Assembly (NCBI RefSeq): GCF_949628215.1 | Contig: NC_134283.1 | Coordinates: forward strand, 23,786,975 to 23,850,974 | Length of the DNA: 64,000 nt | Direction: 5' to 3' | Source of the DNA: Phalacrocorax aristotelis | Taxonomy: Eukaryota > Chordata > Aves > Suliformes > Phalacrocoracidae | Shown: positions 24,344 to 35,883 of the stretch, one piece after another | How the letters are laid out: every line of letters starts with the position of its first letter | How positions within the stretch are numbered: position 1 is the stretch's first letter | Translations under genes and position numbers: made by a program | The notes under the pieces: generated by a model | Seen by the model: only the letters and a program-made list of their open reading frames with translations | What the model was told of the DNA's origin: nothing | The model's database searches: none

Positions 24344-27133
24344 GCCAGGCTGAGTGGCCCTTGGGCTTGCCCAGCACATCCCTTCTCATGTTCCTACAGC
24401 ATGAAATGGCCAATGTTGTAATTTTAATGAGAAAAGGGTTTAAAAAAAGACAACTTCAGGTAAGAGGGACCGCTCATGACTCCAAGAAGAGCTGAGCAGG
24501 ACATCCAAGACTTGTATTAAAGGCCTTGGCTACCAGTTATCCTTTCCAGAGGCAAGAGGGGAAGCTTCAGAGGAGGCACATACAGCTGCAGAGATCTTCA
24601 GCATCCCACTGGTCAAAAAAGAAGGCCACAAGGAAAGGAAACACACAAAAGACATGAGCAGAATGACATGATCACTAAATGGCAGAGGCAACATTGGAAA
24701 GCTAAGGTACAAAATGAGTTAAGACTAACAAGGGCTGCGAAAGGCTTTGCATTTGCTTAACTGCCTTAAATAGAATAGGGAGGAAAAGGAAAAGTTTGAC
24801 CCATTGCTTCACCAAGAAAGTGTCATTAACTGATGAGGTGGGAAAAGCTGGGATGTTCATAGTGCTGCTTTTACATCGTCCCTTACACCCAGCATTAGTG
24901 AGGATCAGATCTGGAATAGCATTTTTAACAAGGAACCAGGAAAGAAGCTGTGAAATAGCTGTGGAGCAGTTACACAAGTGAACAGGAAGTGAAGAAATGC
25001 AGCCAGGGCTGCTTAAGAAACTAGTTGAGACAATCTTTCGAGATCTCAGGGGCTTTTGCAAGTGCAGCCAGGAAGGGTGAGAGCAGCATCTTTGTCCATC
25101 AGCTATTTTTAAAAAGGTGAAGCAGCTACGGCCAGAGCTGAGCCTCTGAATTTCAGTTCTCAGAAAGATGCTATCACAAGCAGTTAAATAATTGCATGAA
25201 GGGATAATAAATGCAATGCCCTTCCTGCCCCAAATATGCACGTACCACCTCTGTAATGGGCAGAGGTACCCATTGTCCTTGTGTGCACTCAAGGCAGGTG
25301 GGCGAGATGTCCATGATGGGTTTCCATGCCAGGAGCATGAAGGGTGTCCTTGCTGCATTGCTCGCCACATAGAGGAAGCCTGAGCGAGGCAGAGAAACAG
25401 AAGTAAAAGTGCTGCTTCTCCCAGTTTGGGTTTTTTCAGGGCAGAAACATAGCAGCAGGCACATGGGGAGAGTGCAGAGGAGCCACCCAGGCTCTGGAGA
25501 AGAGGTGTACCACGGGGTGCAGGCAGGGAGCTCTCTGCAGTTCCCGAGGAGCTGCTGCCTGATGTGGTCCCCAAGATTCGTGCTCACCATGATGGTGCTT
25601 TTGGGCAGTGGTGGACCAGTCCTCAGTGCTGCAGCAACTGCCATCCCAGTTCATACATGGACCTCAGCCAAATCTCCTGCAGAAAGGGCTCAGCAGAACA
25701 CAAGGTCTTGAGCAAAGCTACAGCTGTGCTGGAGCACACAGGAGCCACCTGGCCTCCACCACGCTCCCTGCCCAGTGGAAAAGCAGCAGGAATCCATGTG
25801 GGGGAGAACAGGGACATGACCTAGGTTACAGTAAGAAAACATGGAAAGAGGAAAGGGAAAAAGAAAAAACAAGCCAAGGAGCAGAAGCAGAGGAATGAGA
25901 AAGAATAGGGATGGGTGAGGGGGGCAGCGGGGGGGTCTGTATTATACTTGGATGGCATGAAAGAGAGTAGGAGAGAAGCCAGCAAAGAGAGAAAACAGAA
26001 GAGAATTAGAAAAACAACAGAAAGAGAGAGGTGGAAGGAAGTGGAGCAGAGAAGGAGAGACCAGAAGAGTCGGAAGAATGGCAAGACACTGGGGGAGGAA
26101 AACGGCTCAGGCTGAGGAAAAAGAGCAGTTAATTCGTTGGGTGATTAATCATATTTCTGCTGGCAAGTTCATTGGACTTTAATACCTCTGAAGCTCTCAG
26201 AGATGTCTGGGCCAGGCACAAGGAGAGGATTTATCCCCACTCTGCAGAGGGCACACGTCCCTCCCTGCCTCGCAGAGCATCTCCTTCTCATCCAGGAGAC
26301 CACATTTCTCTGGCAATGAAGGTTAGCAGCAGGCATTACATTTATTTAAGAACAAAGTAGCACATGTAAAGCAAGCTGCAAAGGTGCAGAGAAAAGCTTC
26401 TAGGTCTTTGCATCGATGTGCCTCTGAAGGCCACCAACACAGCCATGTGTTTTCTTCCCAGCAGGAAGAATTGCAGCTGCTCTAATTCAAGGGGAGGAAA
26501 GCAGACATGCACACAGAGCCAGTGCTGAACTCCACAGTTCTTTATGCCTCCCCAAGTCACAGCCATGCAAGGGGATATCCTGGGGTGCGAGTATGGAAGC
26601 AGAGGTAGATGCACTGGGGTGTTTCTCCATGAACAGCTCCAGAAAGCGTCTCCTGAACTTGGCCTGCAGCACAAAGGGCTGCATCTTGCAGCCCCCTGGA
26701 AAACTGGGGCAATTCGCTCTGTTTCAGTTTTATTGCTGGAGAGGGTTGGAGGAGCCTCCCTCATTATTTTAACATCCCCTCCCCCCTGCCCTTTTTTTGG
26801 TTAATTAGATTATTTCTATGTCCCCAAGATGACATTCACCAGGACTGGTTCCAGTGGCGCTGGGAGAACCCGATGGCACAGGATTTCGCTGCATGCTGGG
26901 GCCCGCAGAGCTGGCAGGAGAAGGACCAGGCAATCCTGAGCAGGCACAGCCACTGGAGGGAGGCAGTGGAACAGAAAAGCTGGCAAAAACCCCCTTGGAC
27001 ATAGCTGGAGATGGGAAACAGCCTGTCCAGAGCAAACCGGGTAGGAGAGGCACATCCATGCCCCCTGCACCAGGGCCTCTCCCAGTCCCCTGTAACTCCT
27101 GTAACCAAAATGATGAAATCAATCAACCAGGGA
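24344..27133. other. Intergenic, no gene recognised
   Basis: About 2.8 kb. A 290-codon minus-strand frame (24702-25574) and overlapping minus frames exist but match nothing I know. A purine-rich tract is annotated separately. Confidence 0.45.
25830..26130. repeat. Purine-rich tract (A/G strand)
   Basis: About 300 bp in which the plus strand is mostly A and G (gaaag, gagaaa and ggag words), not a strict tandem repeat. Such tracts can form triplex DNA. No coding meaning is evident. Confidence 0.6.
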
Positions 27134-27671
27134 TGTTGTTATATTATGGGAACATGGAGTGTACGAATCAGTGTATCTGTTGATCTGTATTTTAGTCCCT
27201 AGGTAATCATTAATGTGAATGAAACAACAGACAACGTGCTTCTGTCAGAAAAAGATGACAATATGTTGTTTTGTGTAGTGGACTGAGAAAACTGGCCAGG
27301 ACTGCCAAGATTAAGAGCCAAGTAGGCAAAAGGTAATTCCGGCAGGGGGAGAGCGCGACCACCGACTCACGGACCACCGACCCAAGTAATACCACCTACT
27401 CAAAAGAGAACAATGGGAAAGGACAACTGAGCCTGCACAATAATTTACAAATGAAGCGAGCAAGTTTGTGCCAATCACCAAAGAGAATAATATTGAATAT
27501 GTATGGCTAAAATGAATATGTGTATTTTTGATCTATAAATCACATGAGAAGAGTGTGTAAGGTATGCACACTTGGAGGAGCGATGCCCCGTGCATCCAGC
27601 GCTGCAATAAAGAACACCTGCCTTTTAACACTACATTGGTGTTACAAGGTTTATTCCCGATTTCAGTGACA
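27134..27671 (+). mobile_element. Solo LTR, second avian ERV family
   Basis: A fossil LTR of about 538 bp starting tgttgttatattatggga and ending tttcagtgaca. It has a polyadenylation signal (aataaa, about 27606) followed by an R/U5-like end, 'cattggtgttacaaggtttattcccga'. It differs from the other LTR family in the window. No internal region is seen on either side. No clear target duplication was found by eye, so the ends may be off by a few bases. Confidence 0.8.
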
Positions 27672-28839
27672 CTCCTGCCTACAACCTGGTTGCACTCAGT
27701 ACCTGTGCTCATCACATTAGACAGCTTTCCGTGCTTCTGAAGCTGATAAAAAAACCCATGTCTGTCTTCTTTGTGCTGCTCAGGTGGAAATATGAAGAGG
27801 TGAGTGAGGGAATTCCTATGGTAACAGTCCTGGACCAAACCCCATGCCCTGGACCCCTCTTGTCTAGATGTCGCAGCCCCAAGTCCTGTCCTGATGTGGG
27901 TGGGATCCCCCAGGCTAGCCCAGTCCCTGGTTTGGAGGAGGAACAACAGGGATGATGAGGCTGCCAACGAGCCCATGGGAAGAGGGATGTGACTCAAAGC
28001 CACCAAGAAGGGGATGAGCAGATGCTCGTCTTCACAGTGACCAGTTTTGCATGCCCTGTTTGCCTGCAGTGCCTTAAAACACTCCCGGAAGCAGCGGTGC
28101 AGAGAGGATGCTTTCAGGGGTTGATGGATGATACAATCCCTCAAAAGAAATAAAACCTGAATGATGCTTCAAAAACCTTCACACAAAGAGTAAAATATCT
28201 CACAAGAAAAAGTGCATGGTAGGAGACATAGGAGCAAGTCCACTACTGGAATGATGGAAGACAGGCAATGGTTGGATCCAGTAAGGTCTCAAGGGGCTGG
28301 CCTAAGGGAGCTGGTGCTCGGAGGCCCTGTTCCAATGCACATGCAGCTGCCCAGCTTACTCTGTGCCAGAGTGGTGTGATTTTTAGCCCTTTCTGCTCTC
28401 AGCAGCCTTGTTTGAGATGCAAGCATGCAGGTCAGTCCTGCACTCCCCATGGGTTATACCTGGCACTGTGTGTCCAACCCAGGTCGCTTGTCAAGAAGAT
28501 GGTTTCAGCTGCCTGGAGCAAAGAGCTCAGAGGAACACAGGAACCAGGTAGCTACCGGGCAAAAAACCAGAAAAGCTTGGCTGAAAATGGCTGAAGTTAC
28601 AGTGACTTAACTCTGCTGCAGGGCCATGTTTAGTTTCTGCTGCAGACCACCATAGAATTGCCGTGATGCACAGCTGGCTCAACAGCACATTGGGACCTGA
28701 ACTGCATCTGCTGAGTTCAGTTAATCCTCCTTCAGTTTGCCCTTTTAGCCCCCTTCCCACCATCTCAGCTGCAAGGGAGGGAGGTGCTGATCCCCTCTCC
28801 CTGGTATCCAGTGACAGGATGCCTGGGAATGGTTCAAAG
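27672..28839. other. Intergenic, no gene recognised
   Basis: About 1.2 kb. A minus-strand frame of 203 codons runs from here into the LTR at 27.5 kb; it crosses the repeat boundary and so is not a gene. Confidence 0.5.
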
Positions 28840-29085
28840 CTGTGCTAGGGGAGGTTTAGATCGGACATTAGGAAGCATTTCTTTACTGAGAGGGTAGTCA
28901 AACCCTGGAACAGGCTTCCTGGAGAGGTCGTCGATGCCCCAAGCCTGTCAGTGTTTAAGAGGTGTTTGCACAATGCCCTTAACTATGGGCTTTAACTTTT
29001 GCTCAGCCCTGAATCGTCAAGCAGTTGGACCAGATGATCACTGCAGGCCCCTTCCAACTGAAATATTCTACCCTATTCTAGGCAC
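28840..29085 (+). mobile_element. CR1 LINE 3' fragment, diverged
   Basis: Matches the CR1 3' end: 'ggggaggtttagatcggacattagga', then 'ggcttcctggagaggtcgtcgatgcccc', then 'ttggaccagatgatcactgcaggccccttccaactg' before the terminus. About 245 bp, older than the copy in POLR2C. Confidence 0.88.
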
Positions 29086-30200
29086 AGCCTCAGCTTGCTC
29101 ACCCCATATGGACAAGTGCCATCCTCCCAGGCACAGGGTGGGCAGCGAGACTTAAGGAGTAGGGGAGGGCAGGCAGAGCAGCTGGAGGCTGTAGCAGTCA
29201 AGGGAAGGTGGCTCAAAGAGTAAATACTCCCCAAAACCAGCCTGACAGGAGCATATTCCCACGCACCTGATGCTCGGCTGACAAACTGTCACCCTTTGAG
29301 TGCCTCTCGCACAACAAGAGCCAGTAACACTGTTTAAAGAGAACAAGATTAAACAGCCTCAACCATCATTAACTGAACTCAGTATCTGGAAGTGCCTCCA
29401 GCTTGTTTAAATTCCAGTTCAGTGAATCACTGTAAAACAAAAGCTTCTGCCACTGCCTCCTCCCTCTCTTATTTACTCCTGAAAGGACTGCAGAGTTCAG
29501 GTGCCTTTATCATGAACCTCTCCCATGGAGGCATGCAGAGTTCTGATCTTCTGCTACCAGTAAGGCTGAAAAAAAGGCAAAAAGTCCCTAAAAGGTCATA
29601 GGTGTGCAGAGGCTTTTACCCATTTCTTTAGATGACAAGATGGGAGCGCTAATAGGTTTGTTGGACAGGAGGTTTATCCAAGATTTGTGTCGCCCTGGGA
29701 GTTGTTCTTGCTGATGACAGAGGCAGGGACTCTGGCAGGGAAGAGGGTGAGGAAGGGGTCTCGGAAAGCTGTGCTCTTGCTGGAGGGCACCTGTCCCTCT
29801 ATGTACAAGCTCTCAGAGGTCTCTGTTGCCACCAGTCCTTCATATTCCCCTCTGGCTCCCAGGTAAGTACCGCATACTACACAGCTCACACTGCAGCACC
29901 TGCCCCTTGATGCACAGTGTGGTTTGCACACCTCGAGGGCTCTCTCCCTTCAAGCTGCCTTCTCCTTACTCAACCAGGAGAAAGCCTCTTTCTGAAGTCT
30001 AGACCAAATAAAAAAGTTGATCTACGCAGCTTGATTCTGTTCTCTCCAGTGGGCATCACTTATTCAAGTCATGTTTTCAGTGGAACAATTTACAGAGAAC
30101 TCCAAGATGCAACCCAATATTTAAACAGTTCCAGACATCACTGAGGCTGAGTAAAAGGATAGACACGCTTAAAACGCCAGTAATACCAGTCTTAAAACAA
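29086..30200. other. Intergenic before the CIAPIN1 3' end
   Basis: About 1.1 kb. A minus-strand frame at 29674-29931 ends in a tyrosine-containing tail-like sequence but has no partner exons that I can find. Nothing else is recognised. Confidence 0.45.
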
Positions 30201-30220
30201 ATGCTTTTCTATTGGTCACT

Positions 30221-30226
30221 TTTATT
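30221..30226 (-). terminator. CIAPIN1: Probable CIAPIN1 polyadenylation signal
   Basis: TTTATT on the plus strand (AATAAA on the minus strand) 1.15 kb past the stop codon, a 3'UTR length reasonable for this gene. I saw no better candidate nearer the stop, though not every variant hexamer was examined. Confidence 0.45.
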
Positions 30227-31378
30227 TCAAGAACAGAACAGCCTTTCATCCCAGCTCTCTCCATGAGTTTAGTGTGTGACTCAGGTAGCAACACAAGAAG
30301 CAGTCACACCTGTATAGTAAGAGCTCCAAAGCAATCCCCCTTGAGACACTGGCTTTGGGTTTTCCTTCTCTCCCTCCCTGGGTGAGACACAAGCCTGGCA
30401 CAGAATGTGAACAGCTCCCTCATCCTGCATCTACGCAGATGCTTCACTAGCAGTAATTACACAAATAAAGAGTAGCCATTATCTTGTGGAGTGGGAGCAG
30501 ATGGCGATCACAGATCATCTAGAAATTGAATTATTGCTATATTCTTACTTACTGGACACTGCAGCTAAATCACTTGGTAACCACCAAGAGCGGCGACAGT
30601 CTCGGATTGCCCTTCTGTTATCAGTTCATGTTGGACAGAAAGGTGTGGGAGCACAAGACGGATCTTGTTTAATCTGCTCCCTGCCTTAAGGGCAGGAGTT
30701 TTCTCAGAGGGACTGAATCTTTGTCATTTTGATGGAAATAGGTTGGGGCAGGGGATATCATCGGCAGTCTCCCATAACACTTGGAATTCATCATGCCTGC
30801 CAGACTTTACCAAGGAGTTCACATATGCTGCTGAAAGTATATGCTGCTAAGCGTACCCACTGCTCCTGACTTGCAACAGGAGCTGCTGAGCCATGTTCAC
30901 ATGGTAAGGAACTGCAGGTTCAAATTTCAAAGAGAGCAGGAGTCCAGTGTCACCTTGAGAGCTGAGCCAGAGCTGCTGATTCATCAGGGAAAGTCGGGGC
31001 AAATTAGAGCTGTACGACATGGGCATGGGGAAGCACCAGTCCTGTCACAAGCACATGGAGTTAACCTGACACGGTTCTACTTCCCTCTGCTGGTGGGACA
31101 TGCTGTGCCAGCCAGCATCCCAGTATCAAGTCAAGCCAGCTAAAACAAGGCATAAAATGAAGCTTAATACACATGAGACCACCTTGTCACCAAAGATTAT
31201 CAGGTAGCCCAAGGCTGATTACAAGTGATGAGCTCACCGCAGTGTCAGTGCCCACAGTGTCCCTCTCCAGTATTGGCTGGAGAACATGAGTTTGAGAGGA
31301 TGAGGAGGACTGCAGGAAGAACCTCAGACTGATGGGAAAGCAGAGAAGTCCTTTGCAGGACATCCAGAGACATCTTTG

Positions 31379-34300
31379 TTAGGCGTCATGCAGCTGGTTC
31401 TCTTTCAGAAGAATCTTCTCCCCAGGCTTGAAGGCAGGCATCCCCAGGTAAGGGCAGCTGGCACAGCGGAATGCATCCCCCAGGTAGCACTGGCAAGAGA
31501 AAGAAAAGCACCTTCTGTAATCAGGGGAAAATTTCCATCCTCTTTCCCTGTGAAATGTTTTTTCCAGCTTAAGAGACAACAAGCTCCTCAGCATGTGTCA
31601 ATGCAGAAACCATTTCCCTTCTACCCCCTCTCAACATATGCCCAGCCAGTGCAGTTAGCAGAGCTGTACAGGGCACTGTGCTCACATGGAAGAGGTGAGT
31701 TTCCACCCCATCTGGTGTGCTCGGGCATGGCTGCATGCTGGTTTTGGGCAGCCCTTAACCACAACCAGCTTCCCCTGTGCTCCCACAAGGCAATTGTCCC
31801 TCAGCAGATCGCTGGTTAGCACACCAGCAGGGAGGTAAAGGTTCGCTGTTTGCTCTGACTCCTACACGGGCAGCACTTGCGCTGGAAGAGACAGCATGCG
31901 CTGTCGGGGCATGCGGGCATAGGTCAACAGGCTGAAGCTCTTCAGAAACGACACAAGCAGTGTGTGGAAGCAGTAAGCCAGCTTAAGGAGCAGTCACTAA
32001 AGATCACAGTCCTTAAAAAACAAATCATGTACTGTAAACCACAGTATAGAAACAAAAATTACTATTTACATTTCCACAGGCAGATTTGGGCTGTGAGCTC
32101 TTCTCCTGTTCCAGCTCCTCAGCCAGGCCACATGTGCTGTAGAAAGATAAAGAAGTCACCTGCATCTTTCTGCTTAAAGGTTGTGAATCACCAACACTTG
32201 TTCCAGCCCTACTCATGCACAACAGCCCTCAGTCTGCCACACAACACAGCTGACTCTGGGATTCTCACGCTTTGTTCTTCAACACCACAGTTTGCAGAAC
32301 AAGTGTTAAGACAGCTCAAGTTTTAAACTGCATCAGAAATGACTCCACAGCACTTGCTATGTGCGCTATTTCTCCTTGAAATCTGAGAAACCAGGGTTTT
32401 AGTTAAGGCTGGACAAACTGTGTAGCCACCTTCAAGAAGAGTGTTGATCATATCAGCATGGTAATTTGTAGCAGTTTTGGTGTGGTTATTCTGTTCTCCT
32501 TGTATTTGGATTTATGTTCAAACAGGTAAGGTAAGAAAGGACATGAACCTTTCATGCTCTGAAGAATGGCAAGGTGTCTACAGTCTTTCTAAAATCCATC
32601 CAACTCTAAGGGTTTAATGCTGCAGTTAAAAGGTGCACCAATATGCTAATCCCAGCACTAACCAGTTCTTGCAGGCTTTCTTTTTGCCCATTTCTTTGCA
32701 GGATGGAGCTCTGAGGGATGACGGATCTGGCTTTTTCAAATCCTCTGAATCCAACAGCTCATCAGAGTCCAAAAGATCCTGAAAACACACCATGAAGACA
32801 ACATGCAGGAAACTGATTTGTCAGTCGGGAATGTCACTGCTGTGTTATGTTCAAAGAAACGGTGCTATCCGTAGTGCTAGCATTGAAGTGCTGCAGCTGT
32901 GCCCTCTTATCCATGTCTCCTCTCTGCCCTCACCACACCTCTGGGATCTCAAGACCTCACACAGTAGATAAGATATTTTGCCCTAGGGATGCTTTTCTAC
33001 CTCTTAAGTCATAAAGCTTCCCAAGAGGCATGACCGAAGCTATTTAGAGTAGGAAAGAAGAGGAGAGAGAAGGAACAACAGCAAAGCCTCACAAAGAAGA
33101 CCAGATACCATCTCTTCATCATTCATATCATTGGCAGAGAGTGTCCATAGCTTGGCAGCGGCTGGGTCCACTGACGGTTTTCCTGGAGCCAAAACAAAGG
33201 AAGAAATAGTAGTTACTCCAGCCTTTGCCCCATCTGCTCCCAAGAAATAGAGTTCAAACAACTTTGGAAAGCTCAGCTTCATATTTTTGTACTGTAGTAC
33301 TCCCTACCCCGGAGCCCTCTCCCTTTTCCAAGGGATGCTTGTCACCTGAGAGGCAGGAAATCCAGACATTTAGCATACACTGCTCCTTACCTGAAGGACC
33401 AGGTTTCTTGGCAAAGGAAAGTTTGAGCTGACTTGAGGACCCCACTTCAAAATTGGGCTTCCTGCCTTCTATCTGAACAATGATAAGGTCATTGCCTTGG
33501 TAACCCAAATGCTCTCGGACTGACTGGGCCTCCTCCAGGGTCAACACTTCCTTTTGCAGCTGCAATGTAAAATTTTAGGTTGATCTCATGCAGAGCCCCT
33601 TATTTCAACACTGAGTCAAGCATTCCAGTGAACACACAATTGGCATTTTCAATCCTAAAGAAAAACACTACCTCTGCAGTAACTAACATTTGTAGCAGGC
33701 AGTGTCCATGCACATTTACAGTAAACCAGGGTAGCTCAACACCTTGTCACCCATCAAGCCCCCAGGAATCGCCATCTGCATTTCAGGGTAACTGCATGAG
33801 GGAGCTTCTGGAAGTGGTTCACACATACATACCTCCTTCACTTCCACCAAGCCAGAGAGAGTCAGAGCTGTAGGCAGTTTGGCTGCTGTTTTGATTGCAC
33901 TATTGTTTCCTGGAAGACACAAAAGCAGGAAGTAGGAGGAGGGAAGAAAGGGAATAGAGGTCATTCAGAAACCTGGAAGAGCAAGAGCTTTAGAGGGAAG
34001 TACTCAAGTCACACCTCTGCTTTAAAATTGGGCCCTTTCTACTTGACAGCAGGAGCAAATCAGAAAGAGCGTAAGCAGCTTGTTCATTAAAATAACAGCA
34101 TGGGGTCACAAGGCCGTTCTAGCTCCAGATCTTATCTATATATGCCAAAACTTTGCTCAACCCAATTTACACCCACCAATAAAAAGGAAAAAAAACCCAC
34201 CCCAAAACCCAATCAACAAAACCCCTAAAAGTAAACAATGCATGAAGTTTTCAAAACATGAACTCCTAAATGAACATTACATTCAGAAACATGAGATTCA

Positions 34301-35883
34301 AGAGCCTGTTCTCATAGGCAAAAACTATTATAATAATTGTTTAATCAAGAACTCATTACAGGCTTCTTCACCTGGGCACAGGATTGTACTGAACAGAATC
34401 CATTCACCCTCTCTCACTAGTCCCACCTGCACTTTATTCCAAGTCCACAAAATTCCAGACTGTCAGATGTGGCTTTGGAAAAAAGAAACCTCCTCTGCTC
34501 CAGGCTTTGCATGTTCTTTGTTCTGTCCCTGAGGTGTTCCCCCCTGCACCACAGAGCTACTGCCAGCTTCAAAGCATTGGCAAGTCTTCCCAACCTGAAG
34601 GCGGCATTTCTGCTGCGACTTACATCGCCATTTTCAGCACTGTAGATAGTGCCAACAGACACACCATCAGCACAGATGCTTTTGTTCTTATCAGGTGGCA
34701 TATCATTTCCCACTTCCATTCAAACCAGCTCCCTGTGCAAGCAAGGCTTGAATGCAGGTCAAGTATATGACAGAGAATCTTTTGTTAACCTCCTTGCATG
34801 TTCCTCCAGCTGCCCCACAGCAGGTGCTCTGGCTTTGTTCTTAGAGCTTAGTCCAAACACCTCTACCTTTTCTGGGTAACTATTTCTCAGCTGGCTTCTG
34901 AGACAACTTCTCTTGGCATTTGTCACCCGCTTTTAAAATCACTTCAGAAGCTCCTCAGAAACACAACATCTGCAACTATTTAACACTGCACACCCTAGGA
35001 GAAGGCCAGTGTCAACTGAGCTTCTCATCATAGTTTAGGAACAAGCCTATCCAGCACTTTTGATAGAAGGAGAGTGACTGCAAACACCTCTGACAGCTAC
35101 CATCTGAAACACAGGACAAAAACCTTGCTATTCAGATTACTGTGTCAGGAGAATGAAAATTTCTGAGTGTCAATCAGGGTTCCTGTCCTTTCCATTTCAG
35201 CCCAATCCTCACGAGAATTGCTATGTTGCCATGAAAGCAAGGCTGATGTGGATTCTCTCACCTGATTCTGTAACCACCGGTTCTTTCAGGAGGACACGGC
35301 CCCCCGGCTTAAGTATCCGCGCTATTTCTGCCAGTACCTCCGCACTGTGCTGCACTGCACTGCCTGGTACTACGCCAGAGAGAATTACATCAAAACTGGA
35401 CTCCCTGTGAGCAGCTGAAAAGAAAGAAAGAGGAATATGGTACAATTTTTCACATATATACACATAGCTTTAATACATTGGTTCTACCTCCCTCCTCATC
35501 TCTCATTCTTGCGTACAACAGCAATAACTGAATAAAGACACCAGTCATAGGAAGCACGACCATGGAATATCCCTTTGCTCCACAGCCAGTGCTAAGGGTT
35601 AGCAGTAGGTGCTATTGTTGTTTGGAATGCTGACTTACAAACCAAGGAAGATGTCAGCTCACACAACAGAAGCACCCTCTCCCTTTAAACGAAACAGTGA
35701 AAAATTAAGCTCGTTCTTACACTGAGACAGCTGGTTAATGTTTTCCACAGACACACGATTATCAGCTCCCACCAGTGCCTGAATTTTAGCCACCAAATCC
35801 TTCAGGGCCTCAACCTGCGAGGAGCTGTCCCAAATGACGGCCACACGCTGGCCTGGCGCAACTCCGTACTCCCCCATTTCCAC
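31379..35883 (-). CDS. CIAPIN1: CIAPIN1 (anamorsin), cytosolic Fe-S assembly factor
   Basis: Eight coding exons on the minus strand: 35883-35721, 35414-35262, 33909-33833, 33559-33391, 33182-33109, 32778-32663, 32136-32070, 31489-31379. They total 930 nt (309 aa), in phase throughout. The N-terminal half is the methyltransferase-like domain ([24 protein letters not shown]). The C-terminal half carries both cluster motifs intact: C-x8-C-x2-C-x-C ([15 protein letters not shown]) and C-x2-C-x7-C-x2-C ([15 protein letters not shown]). By family, it takes electrons from NDOR1 in early cytosolic iron-sulfur cluster assembly and was first described as an anti-apoptotic factor. Length is close to the human 312 aa. 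The N-terminus ([12 protein letters not shown]) differs from human; a second ATG two codons in is an alternative start. Confidence 0.97.

Noticed and set aside
27533-28144. 203-codon minus-strand frame
   Set aside because: It runs from unique DNA across the end of a solo LTR, so it is not one coding unit.
24345-30200. Chemokine genes (CCL17, CCL22, CX3CL1) expected beside CIAPIN1 by human synteny
   Set aside because: I searched the frames for CC or CX3C signatures with the usual spacing and found none that hold up; they may lie outside the window or be missed by eye.
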